A DNA stretch of 64,000 nt from assembly GCF_030065545.1 (NCBI RefSeq), contig NZ_JASJNC010000001.1, positions 372,001 through 436,000 of the forward strand. The letters are read 5' to 3'. This document shows positions 43,015 through 52,841 of the stretch, in pieces. The stretch's first letter is position 1. Every line of letters starts with the position of its first letter. The DNA comes from Marinicella marina. Lineage in GTDB: Bacteria; Pseudomonadota; Gammaproteobacteria; Xanthomonadales; Marinicellaceae. The notes beneath the pieces were generated by a model. That model made no database searches. It had not been told where the DNA came from and was given only the letters and a program-made list of their open reading frames with translations. The translations under genes and the position numbers were made by a program.

Positions 43015-43812
43015 CTAATCAAAAGTCAGGTACATGCGCACGGCCAGTAGCACGATGAGTAATGCAAACACCCGCTTCAGCAACATAACTGGTAGCTGAT
43101 GGGTGAGGTTGGCACCCACAGGAGTGGTGAGTAAACTGCCAGCTGAAATGGCTAAAGTGGCGGGCCAATAAATATAGCCCATGCCGCCATTGGGTAGCTG
43201 GCTGTTGTTGATGCCTTGCATCACAAAAACCATTGAGCTGGCCAGTGCTATGGGCAGGCCGACACTGGCTGCAGTCGCAATGGCCTTTTTGATATCAATT
43301 CGGTACCAATTGAGAAAAGGCACGGTCAATGAGCCGCCACCAATCGCAATCATTGCTGAAAGCCAACCGATGATGAAACCAGCAGGCATCAACTTAAAGC
43401 GACTCAATGCTTTGGGTTGCTTGGCCTGAGGTTTAAAATCAAGCAGCATTTGAGCAGCGATCAGCAGCATCAAGCACATGAATATGATGGCGATGGCACG
43501 GGAATTAATTTGAATCACAAAATAACTGGCCAGCGCGCTGCCCAACAACACCATAGGGCTGACTTGCGCGGTGATGTTCCATATGATAGCCTGGTGTTTT
43601 TGGTGGGTATGAATACTGAGTATGGATGTAAAAATAATGCATGACATGGAGGTTGCCAATGCCATGTGCACCACCACTGCTGGGTCATATTGTTGCCACA
43701 GAAAATAACTGGTCAATGCCGGCACCATGATGGCGCCACCACCGATGCCTAACAAACCAGCGAAAAAACCAACCACCAGTCCCAGAATCACTAACAACGA
43801 CAGTTCAATCAT
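43015..43812 (-). CDS. Sulfite exporter TauE/SafE family permease
   Basis: 265 residues with about eight hydrophobic helices. The N-terminus LLVILGLVVGFFAGLLGIGGGAIMVPAL is the TauE/SafE signature, and the repeat in the second half (GFIIGWLSAMIAIGGGSLTVPFL) is the expected internal duplication. This family exports or imports small organosulfur or sulfite anions across the inner membrane, but substrates vary. The nearby sulfotransferase island suggests sulfur handling, but that link is only positional. It is separated from the HerA-like gene by 53 bp. Confidence 0.92.
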   Translation of the reverse strand: MIELSLLVILGLVVGFFAGLLGIGGGAIMVPALTSYFLWQQYDPAVVVHMALATSMSCIIFTSILSIHTHQKHQAIIWNITAQVSPMVLLGSALASYFVIQINSRAIAIIFMCLMLLIAAQMLLDFKPQAKQPKALSRFKLMPAGFIIGWLSAMIAIGGGSLTVPFLNWYRIDIKKAIATAASVGLPIALASSMVFVMQGINNSQLPNGGMGYIYWPATLAISAGSLLTTPVGANLTHQLPVMLLKRVFALLIVLLAVRMYLTFD

Positions 43813-43865
43813 GCTGAGTTAATTTGTTTTGATGGTTCAAGCATGAATTAGTGGAGTCGGGTGAT

Positions 43866-45359
43866 TTAACGTTTACGACCGAACAAAGTGTTCCAGATGG
43901 CATTGACGGCCTTTGTTGTTAATCTGCGTTGTATCGATTTACCCAATTTAGTTGCAAATGAATCGGCCGGTCGTCCGGGTCTGCGTTTGGTTTTTGCTGC
44001 TTCAGCTTTTTGTGTTGCTGCATCCAATCGAGCCTGTTCTTTGGCTTTTTGTTCGGCCAATTGTTTTTTCCGCGCGATTAATTTTTCATGCGCAGATTCA
44101 CGATCCAAGTTCTCATCGTACTTGCCCCCAACTGGAGAACGAGACATGACCACTTTCCTTTCAGCATCAGTTGCTGGTCCCATGCGGCATCGTGGAGGTG
44201 CAATTTTAACCCGTTCAACCACCGCCGGTGCGCCTTTGGCTTCTAAGGTCGAAACCAACGCCTCACCCACGCCAAGCTCAGTGATGACATCGGCTGTTTT
44301 AAAGGCTGGGTTTGGACGAAATGAATCGGCCACGGCACGAATTACTTTTTTATCTTTCGGCGTATAGGCACGCAGTGCATGTTGTACCTTGTTACCCAGC
44401 TGGCCCAAAATGTCCTCTGGGATGTCGCCCGGTGATTGGGTACAAAAATAAACCCCAACACCTTTTGAGCGAATCAGTCTGGCCACTTGTTCAATGCGTT
44501 TGAGCACCTCTTTGGGAGAGTCTTCAAATATCAAATGAGCCTCGTCAAAAAATAGGATGAGTTTGGGTAAAGGTAAATCACCCACTTCAGGTAAGGTTTC
44601 AAATAATTCAGTCATCAGCCAAAGTAAAAAAGAAGCATACAACTGTGGCTTCATCATCAAGTCCCTTGATTCCATGATGCTGATGATGCCTTTGCCTGAC
44701 ATGTCCTGTCGCATCAAGTCTGACAAGGCCAAAGCGGGCTCACCAAACAGTTCATCGCCACTTTGTGATTCTAAGCTTAACAAGCGACGTTGGATGGCGC
44801 CAATGGATGCATTGGTAATGCGCCCATAGTTTGTTGATATTTCTTTGTGGTGCTCACCCATGAACTGTAACAGTGACTTGAGGTCTTTTAAATCCAACAA
44901 AGCCATGTCATTTTCTTCGGCGTACTTAAAAGCCACCGCTATCACACCTTCTTGAACATCAGACAGTTCCAGCAATCGACTCAAATACATGGGGCCAATT
45001 TCTTGGATGGTGGTTCTGACAGGGTGACCATGCTTTTTGAAGATGTCCCAAAAGATTGTGGGAGAGCCTTCATAGCGGTAGTTTTTTATGTTCAGTTCTT
45101 TGGCACGATTATCTAAGAATTCTTTTTGTTTGCCAGCTTGTGACAGGCCAGACACATCACCCTTGATGTCAGTGATGAATACCGGTACGCCCAGTGCTGA
45201 AAAGTTTTCAGCCAAAACCTGAAGGGTAACTGTTTTTCCAGTACCTGTGGCGCCGGTAATCAGACCATGTCGGTTGGCGAAATGGCCTAAGATTTCGGTC
45301 GGTTTTTTGTCCGCCCCTTGGCCTTGTCCAAAGTGAAGTTTTTTTACGCTTTCATTCAT
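43866..45359 (-). CDS. HerA-like ATPase (DUF853 family)
   Basis: 497 residues. GLITGATGTGKTVTLQVL is the Walker A, and ILFFDEAHLIFED the Walker B with its Glu. EQVARLIRSKGVGVYFCTQSP is the segment of HerA/FtsK-like ATPases that carries the sensor Gln. The conserved DIKGDVSGL and C-terminal DUF853 (YjgR-type) region are also present. The tail is basic and charged (RKKQLAEQKAKEQARLDAA). The family is predicted to be a DNA-pumping or bipolar helicase of unknown cellular job. Its start overlaps the stop of the upstream peptidase gene by 4 bp (ATGA), so the two are coupled. Confidence 0.9.
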   Translation of the reverse strand: MNESVKKLHFGQGQGADKKPTEILGHFANRHGLITGATGTGKTVTLQVLAENFSALGVPVFITDIKGDVSGLSQAGKQKEFLDNRAKELNIKNYRYEGSPTIFWDIFKKHGHPVRTTIQEIGPMYLSRLLELSDVQEGVIAVAFKYAEENDMALLDLKDLKSLLQFMGEHHKEISTNYGRITNASIGAIQRRLLSLESQSGDELFGEPALALSDLMRQDMSGKGIISIMESRDLMMKPQLYASFLLWLMTELFETLPEVGDLPLPKLILFFDEAHLIFEDSPKEVLKRIEQVARLIRSKGVGVYFCTQSPGDIPEDILGQLGNKVQHALRAYTPKDKKVIRAVADSFRPNPAFKTADVITELGVGEALVSTLEAKGAPAVVERVKIAPPRCRMGPATDAERKVVMSRSPVGGKYDENLDRESAHEKLIARKKQLAEQKAKEQARLDAATQKAEAAKTKRRPGRPADSFATKLGKSIQRRLTTKAVNAIWNTLFGRKR

Positions 45360-46729
45360 GCTGTGTATTTTCCCTTCAGCCAGTTAAAAACAGCCACCAT
45401 GCCCAGCGCCTCACCGCCTTCAGTGCCGCCGGTGCGATCGCCGAAGTTCCAGCCATAAGTGTCGATATGTACCCATGGAATATCAGCGCCAACAAAATGC
45501 TCTAAAAACAACGCAGCAGTGATACACCCACCTTGGGGCAATGATGCTGAATTATTGAGATCTGCTATGGATGATTTAATGTATTTTTTATAACTTTGCT
45601 GTAAAGGCAAAGGCCAAGTCTCATCATGGCTGATTTGGCCATTAGCGAAAATCTCATCACTGATTTCTTTGCGGTTACTGAAAATTGGAGTAACGGTGGG
45701 GCCCATGGCTACTCGAGCGGCGCCAGTTAAAGTGGCGTAATCAATAATTAATTCAGGTTCGCCTTCGCTGGCATAGGTCAATGCATCAGCCAAAATAACC
45801 CTTCCTTCGGCATCCGTATGGCCAATTTCAATTGTTTGACCAGAACGGGTTTGGGCCACATCGCCTTGGCGGTAAGCGCTGCCTGATACTGCATTCTCTA
45901 CCGCAGGGATTAACACTTGTAAGCAAACCGGTAAATCATGGTCAATGATCAGTTGGGCCAAGCCCAGTACATGCGCGCCACCGCCCATGTCTTTTTTCAT
46001 CCAACGCATGAATTGTGCGGATTTCATGTTATTGCCGCCGGTATCGAAACAAACGCCTTTACCTACCAAAGATATTTTAGGGTTGTTTTCATCACCCCAA
46101 TTTAATTCAATTAATCGTGGTGCTTTGTGGCTGGCACGACCGACTATATGAATGGATGGGAAGTTTTCACTGAGCAATGAGTCACCCACAATTTCAGTGA
46201 ATGTTGCATGGTTTTCTTTGGCAAATTGTTCTGCATAATCAGACAGTTCAGTTGGTCCCATGTCATCAGCAGGTGTGTTGATTAAATCACGCACCATACT
46301 TGTGGCTTTGATGGTTGCGAGTTCGGTGTGATAGGCGCCTTGGTCTTTAACAACCAAAGTAGGGGCTTGTTTTTGATTCAAATACCGATCAAAACGATAA
46401 CTGCCAAATCCCCAGGCTAAAATTACCGCCTTAATCACTTCTTCGGTGTCACTTTCTACATGGTACTGACCATCGGGAAATGATTTACATGCATGACAAA
46501 AATCATAAGGGTTCAAGTCGTCACTGACCAGCATATAAACTTTGCTGATGCGGCCACTTTTTTTGCGATCGACGATTATATTACCAACATCTTCACCTAA
46601 TTTTTGTTGGCTGGCTACAGCTCGTAAGAATTCATTTTGTGCGGCCAGCCAGGTCTCATAAGTGCTTTTTATGATGGGTATGATGGGTGTGGTTTGTTGG
46701 TCGTTTGCGGTGCTGATGTAGTGTGTCAT
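45356..46729 (-). CDS. Leucyl aminopeptidase family (M17) metallopeptidase
   Basis: 457 residues from ATG 46729; the upstream TTG 46753 is less likely. VGKGVCFDTGGNNMKSAQFM contains the first metal-binding and catalytic Lys/Asp region. Further motifs are KKDMGGGAHVLGLAQLI and IGHTDAEGRVILADAL, the standard signature of the M17 family (NTDAEGR in PepA; here HTDAEGR). Cytoplasmic, releasing N-terminal residues from peptides. It is shorter than E. coli PepA and the N-terminal domain is divergent, so the precise subfamily (PepA versus PepB-like) is open. Confidence 0.9.
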   Translation of the reverse strand: MTHYISTANDQQTTPIIPIIKSTYETWLAAQNEFLRAVASQQKLGEDVGNIIVDRKKSGRISKVYMLVSDDLNPYDFCHACKSFPDGQYHVESDTEEVIKAVILAWGFGSYRFDRYLNQKQAPTLVVKDQGAYHTELATIKATSMVRDLINTPADDMGPTELSDYAEQFAKENHATFTEIVGDSLLSENFPSIHIVGRASHKAPRLIELNWGDENNPKISLVGKGVCFDTGGNNMKSAQFMRWMKKDMGGGAHVLGLAQLIIDHDLPVCLQVLIPAVENAVSGSAYRQGDVAQTRSGQTIEIGHTDAEGRVILADALTYASEGEPELIIDYATLTGAARVAMGPTVTPIFSNRKEISDEIFANGQISHDETWPLPLQQSYKKYIKSSIADLNNSASLPQGGCITAALFLEHFVGADIPWVHIDTYGWNFGDRTGGTEGGEALGMVAVFNWLKGKYTA

Positions 46730-46819
46730 GCGCTGATTATCATTGAATGTCAATTGATTATACTGAAGCTGAGGATGAATATCGACACCGTTGTATATTG
46801 TTCACAAATCCGTGTTAAT

Positions 46820-47281
46820 TCAGGCTTGGTAGATCATCTTTTGGTGCGGTATGTCATCCTCTAAATAGAATTCGCCGGTATTAACATAACCCAAGTCTTG
46901 GTAGAAGCGGCTGAGGTAAGTTTGTGCTGAGATAATGATGGGTTGATCAGCATAAAGTTTCTTGGTTTGCACCGTGGCTTGTTGCATCAGTTCTTTACCT
47001 AAATGTTGTGCTCGATGTGCTTGATCCACCACCACACGACCTATGCTGACGTGGTTGTTGCCACATTGTTCGGGTTTAAGTATTCTGGCGTAAGCAATAA
47101 TTTGATCACTGTCAGAATTTTTGAACAGGTGTAAAGCGCCTTGATCCAGATCATCCATGTCTTGGTAAGCGCAGTTTTGTTCCAACACAAAAACGGCACT
47201 GCGTAAGCGCAGAATTTGGTACAACTCAATATTTGATAAAGCGCTGAAGCCTACCAATGAATAGTGCTCAAGATCAGTCAA
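46820..47281 (-). CDS. GNAT acetyltransferase, ElaA type
   Basis: 153 residues. ELYQILRLRSAVFVLEQNCAY, DMDDLDQGALHLF and IGRVVVDQAHRAQHLGKELM provide the acetyl-CoA pyrophosphate loop (R-x-x-x-x-G-x-E/K-L) of the GNAT fold. The order and start match ElaA proteins of enterics. It acetylates an unknown small or protein acceptor. It stands alone between waaA and the peptidase gene. Confidence 0.9.
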   Translation of the reverse strand: MTDLEHYSLVGFSALSNIELYQILRLRSAVFVLEQNCAYQDMDDLDQGALHLFKNSDSDQIIAYARILKPEQCGNNHVSIGRVVVDQAHRAQHLGKELMQQATVQTKKLYADQPIIISAQTYLSRFYQDLGYVNTGEFYLEDDIPHQKMIYQA

Positions 47282-47328
47282 GATGGGTTGCCTTGTAGTG
47301 GTGATTTAAATGCAGTTTCATAATCGCT

Positions 47329-48669
47329 TCAATTTGAGGCGGTGATTTTAGGGAAATGTTTGGCCTTAAGTTGAGTATTCAATGGCTTTTGTTCCATGGC
47401 GGATTCAATCAAGTTCATGGTTAACTGCACCGCACCGCGGTTTCTTTTGACCAATTCATAAGCGGCTTGCCCCATTTTTATTCTGGCTTCTTGGTTCTCA
47501 ATCAAATACTCCATACTGCGAATGATGTCATTGGCGTCGTGCACTGTTTGAGAGCCGCCACAATCATTGAGGATTTGGGTGATTTCAGTGAAGTTGTGGG
47601 TGTTGGGCCCAACCAACACAGGCAATGAAAAAACCGCAGCCTCAAGCACATTGTGTCCGCCAATGTTAGCAATTGAACCGCCAACAAAAGCAATGTCAGA
47701 GGAGGCATAGAACTCAAGCATTTCGCCCATGGTATCGACCACAAAGACATCGCCTTCAATGTCAACCAATCCATTCTCGCTGCGTAATTGGGTGTTGAAA
47801 CCTTTTTGACGGCAAGCTTGGGTGGTGCTTTGAAAACGTTCAGGGTGCCTGGGCACAATGACTAACATCAGTTTGGGGTGGCGCTGTTTCAATACGGCAT
47901 AGGCATCCAAGACTTCAATTTCATCATCTTGGTGGGTGCTGGCCGCAATCCAAACCAGTCGAGAGTTCTGGTAGTGATCACGAATCTCTTGGCCTTTTTC
48001 GATGATGGGATCTTCAATGATGATGTCAAATTTAAGTGAGCCAACCACGAAAATCTTTTCAGGATAACAGCCTAATTGAATCATGCGCTTGGCATCGGTG
48101 ATGGTTTGTGCCGCGACATAAGCGGTATCATTGAATGCTTTTGCTGCAAGCGATTCGACCCAGCGATAGCCTTTCATCGAGACTTCAGACAAGCGGGCGT
48201 TAGCAACCACAATGGGTATGTCTCTTTTTTTACAAAAGCGGAATAAGTTTGGCCAAATTTCAGTTTCCATGATGACCGCTAAATCAGGTTTGGTTTTGCG
48301 CAAGAACCTTTTAACTGCGCCTGGTAAATCATAGGGCAAATAAACATGAAAGACTTGATCGCCAAATATCTGTTGTACACGATCAGAACCTGTTGGTGTG
48401 ATGGTGGTCAGTACAAAGCAATGGTCTTGGTATTTTTCCATCAAAGCTTTGATCAATGGGATGGCTGCATTCACTTCACCAACAGACACAGCATGGACCC
48501 AAATCGATTTGGTTTTGAATTTGGGTGATTTAAACCAACCAAAGCGCTCATGCCAACGTTGCAGATAGGCCTTTGTTTTGATGCCACGAGTGGCCAATCG
48601 AATTAACACCAAAGGCGTCAATATTGTGGTGACTAACGAATAAAACCTTGAACGTAACTCCAGTTTCAT
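47329..48669 (-). CDS. waaA: 3-deoxy-D-manno-octulosonic acid (Kdo) transferase
   Basis: 446 residues, usual length. Signatures: SIWVHAVSVGEVNAAIPLI, with the catalytic Glu, PDLAVIMETEIWPNLFRFC, IVPRHPERFQ, and the donor-site GGSIANIGGHNVLEA. One N-terminal anchor helix (LVTTILTPLVLIRLA). It transfers one or two Kdo residues from CMP-Kdo to lipid IVA at the inner membrane, so the cell makes LPS. Overall similarity to KdtA is clear; mono- or bifunctionality cannot be told. Confidence 0.96.
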   Translation of the reverse strand: MKLELRSRFYSLVTTILTPLVLIRLATRGIKTKAYLQRWHERFGWFKSPKFKTKSIWVHAVSVGEVNAAIPLIKALMEKYQDHCFVLTTITPTGSDRVQQIFGDQVFHVYLPYDLPGAVKRFLRKTKPDLAVIMETEIWPNLFRFCKKRDIPIVVANARLSEVSMKGYRWVESLAAKAFNDTAYVAAQTITDAKRMIQLGCYPEKIFVVGSLKFDIIIEDPIIEKGQEIRDHYQNSRLVWIAASTHQDDEIEVLDAYAVLKQRHPKLMLVIVPRHPERFQSTTQACRQKGFNTQLRSENGLVDIEGDVFVVDTMGEMLEFYASSDIAFVGGSIANIGGHNVLEAAVFSLPVLVGPNTHNFTEITQILNDCGGSQTVHDANDIIRSMEYLIENQEARIKMGQAAYELVKRNRGAVQLTMNLIESAMEQKPLNTQLKAKHFPKITASN

Positions 48670-48790
48670 TTTTTTACCGCCATGGCGCGTTTAAAGCAAA
48701 GGTCGGTGTATTGCTTACCCCAAGCTTTCAGGCAAAATATCAACGATCGCTTATGACAAGCGGCATACAAGTGAACCATCACAGACATAA

Positions 48791-51229
48791 TTATTTTGAA
48801 ACTTTCTTTTTTGTGGCCTTTTTCTTGGCTTTTTTAGTGGTTTTCTTGGTCGTCTTCTTAGTGGTTTTTTTCTTCGTGACTTTTTTCTTAGTCACTTTCT
48901 TCTTCGCCACCTTCTTTTTAGCGACTTTCTTTTTGCCACGTTTTTTCTTCTCTGGTGCGTTGGCTATGATTTCAATACATTGTTCATGTGTCAGCGCTTT
49001 GGGGTCTTGGTCTTTGGATATTTTGCCATTTTTGTTACCGTCGGTCACATAGGGTCCCCAGCGACCATTCAAAACTTGAATGCCGTCATCAAAGGTCTGT
49101 ATGATTCGATTGGCGTCGGCAATTTTCTTTTCTTGAATCAGTACCAAAGCTTCTTCAAGCGTGATGGTGTAGGGATCACCTTGGTCTTTTTTGATGCTGA
49201 CGAATTTGTTGTCGTATCTGACATAGGGACCAAACCTACCAATGTTGGCTGAGACTTTCTCACCCTCTTTGGTCTCTCCCAAATCTCTGGGTAAATCAAA
49301 CAGGGCCATGGCCTCATCATAAGTGATGGTGTCAAGCTTTTGTCCCGGAAGCAAACCAGCAAACTGTGGTTTTTCCTCATCATCTCGGGTGCCTATTTGC
49401 ACGAAAGTACCGTATTTACCAATCCTTACTGACACTGGTTTGCCGGTTTTGGGGTCAGTACCTAACTCTCTTTTATACTGTGCCTCATCACGTGAAACCG
49501 TCTCTTCTTTTTCTTCAACCAACTTGATAAAAGGTTCCCAAAACTCCTTCATCAATGGCTTCCATGCTTTTTCACCACGTGAAACGGCATCGAGCGCATC
49601 TTCTAATCGTGCGGTGAATTCATAATCAACATAATCTTTAAAATGAGCTTCTAAAAATCGAGCAACCACTTTACCGACATCAGTTGGAATGAATCGTTTG
49701 GCATCAAGCTCAACGTAATCACGGTTAAGTAAAGTTGAAATGATGCTGGCATATGTTGATGGTCGGCCAATACCAAACTCTTCGAGTGCTTTGACTAATG
49801 TAGCTTCTGAATACCTTGGAGGCGGTTCAGTGAAGTGTTGGACGCCGTTGATTTCTTTGACTTCGACCACATCGCCTTTTTTCAAATTAGGCAGGTGTTT
49901 TTCTTTGTTTTTGTCCTTTTTCGCATCATCCAGGCCTTCTTCATAAACTGACAGGAAACCTTTGACCAGTATGGTGGAGCCAGATGCGCGTAGGTTGTGC
50001 CCATCACCGAATGTGAAGTCGGCTGAAACTGTGCCAATAGTGGCATTGATCATCTGACTGGCAAGGGTTCGTTTCCAAATCAAATCATACAAACGAAACT
50101 GGTCGTTGTCTAAAAACTTTTTGATTTCCATTGGCACCAGCTTGGCAGATACGGCACGGATGGCCTCATGCGCCTCTTGGGCATTTTTTGATTTACTTTT
50201 ATAATGATTAGGTGCTTCAGGTACCAGTTCATTGCCGAACTTTTCTGCAATGACATTTCTGATGTCACTGATGGCGTCATTGGCTAAATTTAATGAGTCT
50301 GTTCGCATGTAAGTAATGAGACCCTGACTTTGACCATTGATTTCCATACCTTCATAAAGCTGCTGTGCTATTTGCATGGTTTTACGTGCGGTGTAACCCA
50401 GTTTGCGGGCAGCTTCTTGTTGTAGCGTTGAGGTGATGAAAGGCGCTGCTGGTTTCCGTTTTCGTTCTCGTTGGGTCAGGGCTGTCACTGTCAGCTGCTT
50501 ACCCGCCTGTTGACGCAACTGCGTCAAAGCTTCATCAGCATCCTTCTGGTTGTTGATGTCAAACTTCTTGAGCTTGTCACCGGCATAAATATTAAGGTTT
50601 GACTCAAAGGCTTCATTGCCTAAAGCCATTTGTCCGTGGATGGTCCAATATTCTTCTTTTTCAAACGCAGCAATTTCATCTTCGCGTTGCACAATCATAC
50701 GCAAAGCAGGTGATTGTACCCGTCCTGCTGACAGGCCTCGGCGGACTTTCTTCCACAGCAAGGGAGATAAATTAAAACCAACCAAGTAATCCAAGGCACG
50801 ACGTGCTTGTTGGGCATCAACCATCTCAATAGAAATTTCTCGGGGGTTGGCCACGGCTTCTTGAATCGCTGATTTGGTGATTTCTGAGAACACCACACGC
50901 TTGACGTCTTTGCCTTTCAGTAACTTGCGGTCTTTGAGAATTTCAACCACGTGCCAAGAAATGGCTTCTCCCTCACGATCCAAATCGGTTGCGAGATAGA
51001 TGGTGTCGGCTTTTTTTGCAGCCCTTACTATGGCGTCAATGTGCTTTTTATTTTTTTCTACATCAACGTATTTTAATTCAAAGTTATTTTCTGGAATGAC
51101 CGCGCCGGTTTTCGCCAACAAATCACGAACATGGCCGTATGAGGCCAGTACTTTGTGGCCTTTGCCAAGGTATTTTTCTATGGTCTTTGCTTTCGCAGGT
51201 GATTCTACTATCAGTAAGTTTTCAGCCAT
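48791..51229 (-). CDS. topA: DNA topoisomerase I with Lys-rich tail
   Basis: 812 residues. TOPRIM begins at the N-terminus (LLIVESPAKAKTIEKYL) and has YLATDLDREGEAISWHV with its DxD. The active-site Tyr307 lies in TYMRTDSLNLAN. The C-terminal region has TOPRIM_C-like repeats (SVRIGKYGTFVQIG, SANIGRFGPYVRYD, VLNGRWGPYVTDG) but no Cys zinc ribbons such as those in E. coli. About 50 residues at the end are nearly all Lys, Thr and Val in KKKV/KKTT repeats, probably giving nonspecific DNA or RNA polymerase contact. It relaxes negative supercoils. Followed by smg and dprA on the upstream side. Confidence 0.96.
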   Translation of the reverse strand: MAENLLIVESPAKAKTIEKYLGKGHKVLASYGHVRDLLAKTGAVIPENNFELKYVDVEKNKKHIDAIVRAAKKADTIYLATDLDREGEAISWHVVEILKDRKLLKGKDVKRVVFSEITKSAIQEAVANPREISIEMVDAQQARRALDYLVGFNLSPLLWKKVRRGLSAGRVQSPALRMIVQREDEIAAFEKEEYWTIHGQMALGNEAFESNLNIYAGDKLKKFDINNQKDADEALTQLRQQAGKQLTVTALTQRERKRKPAAPFITSTLQQEAARKLGYTARKTMQIAQQLYEGMEINGQSQGLITYMRTDSLNLANDAISDIRNVIAEKFGNELVPEAPNHYKSKSKNAQEAHEAIRAVSAKLVPMEIKKFLDNDQFRLYDLIWKRTLASQMINATIGTVSADFTFGDGHNLRASGSTILVKGFLSVYEEGLDDAKKDKNKEKHLPNLKKGDVVEVKEINGVQHFTEPPPRYSEATLVKALEEFGIGRPSTYASIISTLLNRDYVELDAKRFIPTDVGKVVARFLEAHFKDYVDYEFTARLEDALDAVSRGEKAWKPLMKEFWEPFIKLVEEKEETVSRDEAQYKRELGTDPKTGKPVSVRIGKYGTFVQIGTRDDEEKPQFAGLLPGQKLDTITYDEAMALFDLPRDLGETKEGEKVSANIGRFGPYVRYDNKFVSIKKDQGDPYTITLEEALVLIQEKKIADANRIIQTFDDGIQVLNGRWGPYVTDGNKNGKISKDQDPKALTHEQCIEIIANAPEKKKRGKKKVAKKKVAKKKVTKKKVTKKKTTKKTTKKTTKKAKKKATKKKVSK

Positions 51230-51232
51230 GTT

Positions 51233-51709
51233 TCAGTGTTCATGATCGACCGGTGGATCAAACATCAAACTTTCCATAGAAGCAAAGGCTTGTTCCTCAT
51301 CCGGTTGTGAAAATAAAATAATCAAAGCGAGCCATTGTAAATCATCCACGTCAATATTGTCAGTATTTAGATTGAGCAAACCATTGAGCAGCAGTTCGCG
51401 GGTGGTTGGGGTCAGGATTTCCGTTGATTCTAGGTAGGCGATGAAGTCAATTCCTTCTTGGTCTAAGATTTCGATTTCAGTCGGGCTATATACCCTGAAC
51501 CCATCTTCAGATTGATTGACCAGAGGCTGTGGTTCGTCATTGATGGTTAACAACCATTCAATGGCGTGATCGATTGTGGAGGCTTCAAAGCCGGCCTGTT
51601 CGAGGCCTTGGTATATACTGTTTTTGGTGTACTGTTCGTTGAGGTTGGATTGTTCGGATAAGTAGTTTTCAAATAAATAGACCAATACGTCAATGATATT
51701 TTCATTCAT
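51233..51709 (-). CDS. smg: Smg family protein (DUF494)
   Basis: 158 residues beginning MNENIIDVLVYLFENYLSE, typical of Smg/DUF494 proteins that sit between dprA and topA in gammaproteobacteria. The remainder is acidic and helical (AIEWLLTI, LEILDQEGIDFIAYLEST). Biochemical function unknown. It overlaps the dprA stop by 4 bp and ends 3 bp before topA, so the order dprA-smg-topA forms one operon. Confidence 0.93.
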   Translation of the reverse strand: MNENIIDVLVYLFENYLSEQSNLNEQYTKNSIYQGLEQAGFEASTIDHAIEWLLTINDEPQPLVNQSEDGFRVYSPTEIEILDQEGIDFIAYLESTEILTPTTRELLLNGLLNLNTDNIDVDDLQWLALIILFSQPDEEQAFASMESLMFDPPVDHEH

Positions 51710-52836
51710 AGTTTTTGATATTTCGCACCTGGTAACTTTTCAACCAATCCAGACAGTTCCAAGATTAACAGATCAGAAGCAATGTTACTGCTGCTTAATT
51801 TGGTTCGTTCTACGATAGCATCAAATGACGTGGGATTAAAGTCTATTTGATTGAAAATATGCTGTTGAGTTTCTGAGAGCTCAATATTGGGTGTTGTGGT
51901 GTCTTTTTCAAGGGTGGTATCTGGCAACTGGTCAAATGAAGCCTGCAGCTGGTCAGTCAACATCTCAATGCTAGGAGTCAGCTCTTCCATGATGTCTTGT
52001 GCGGATTCAACCAGTTTGGCACCTTGTTTAATCAAATGATGGCACCCTTTGGCCAGCGGATTGTGAATGCTGCCTGGAATGGCCATCACTGGTCGGTTGT
52101 TTTCCATTGACAGTCTGGCGGTAATCAATGTGCCGCTTTTTTGCGCCGCTTCCACCACCAATGTGCCCAAAGACAAGCCGGCTATGATTCTATTTCTGCG
52201 CGGAAAGTTATAAGCATTGGGTGGTGTGTTGAAAGGGAACTCGGAAACCACTGCGCCTTGTTGGGTGATTGATTTGGCCAAGTTTTGATTTGATTTTGGG
52301 TAGATTGCATTGATGCCCGTGCCCATAACTGCAACGGTTTGACCGTTGGCATCTAAGGCCGCTTGGTGTGAAGTGGCATCCACACCAGCCGCTAAACCGC
52401 TGGTGATAACCAGACCTTTTTTGGCTAAGTCAAAACAAAATGCCTGTGCATTGTTCAGGCCACCTTGGCTGGCGTTCCTGCTACCAACAACAGCAAGTTG
52501 CGGTAATAATAAAGTATTAGGATCGCCCTTCACGAACAATAACATCGGTGGATCTGAAATTTGTTTCAGCTGTGGCGGGAACAATGGATCATCTAAAGTC
52601 AGCAAATGATTGCCGGGTTTATTTAACCAATCCAACTCTGTGCGGATGTCATCGTCACTGGCAGCGATTAAATGGGTTACTGCTTTGGTGGGGATTTTGA
52701 GTTCTGGTGAGAATGATTTTTGTTGAAAGATGTGTTCAATGGATCCATAGGCATCAAGTAATCGTTTGATACCAGCAAAGCCCAATCCTGGCGCATTGAG
52801 TAAATGCAGCCAGGATGCTTTGTTCTGTTGTGACAT
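51706..52836 (-). CDS. dprA: DNA-processing protein DprA
   Basis: 376 residues. The central Rossmann-like domain has LAVVGSRNASQGGLNNAQAF, GLAAGVDATSHQAAL, FPRRNRIIAGLS and VVEAAQKSGTLITARL, which are DprA/Smf signatures. The N-terminus has a SAM-like helical part, and the C-terminus (about 320-376) a winged-helix DML1-like domain. It loads RecA onto incoming single-stranded DNA in natural transformation; in other species it has housekeeping roles. First recognisable gene in the dprA-smg-topA operon, 5 bp after the LysM gene. Confidence 0.94.
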   Translation of the reverse strand: MSQQNKASWLHLLNAPGLGFAGIKRLLDAYGSIEHIFQQKSFSPELKIPTKAVTHLIAASDDDIRTELDWLNKPGNHLLTLDDPLFPPQLKQISDPPMLLFVKGDPNTLLLPQLAVVGSRNASQGGLNNAQAFCFDLAKKGLVITSGLAAGVDATSHQAALDANGQTVAVMGTGINAIYPKSNQNLAKSITQQGAVVSEFPFNTPPNAYNFPRRNRIIAGLSLGTLVVEAAQKSGTLITARLSMENNRPVMAIPGSIHNPLAKGCHHLIKQGAKLVESAQDIMEELTPSIEMLTDQLQASFDQLPDTTLEKDTTTPNIELSETQQHIFNQIDFNPTSFDAIVERTKLSSSNIASDLLILELSGLVEKLPGAKYQKL

Positions 52837-52841
52837 TTAAA

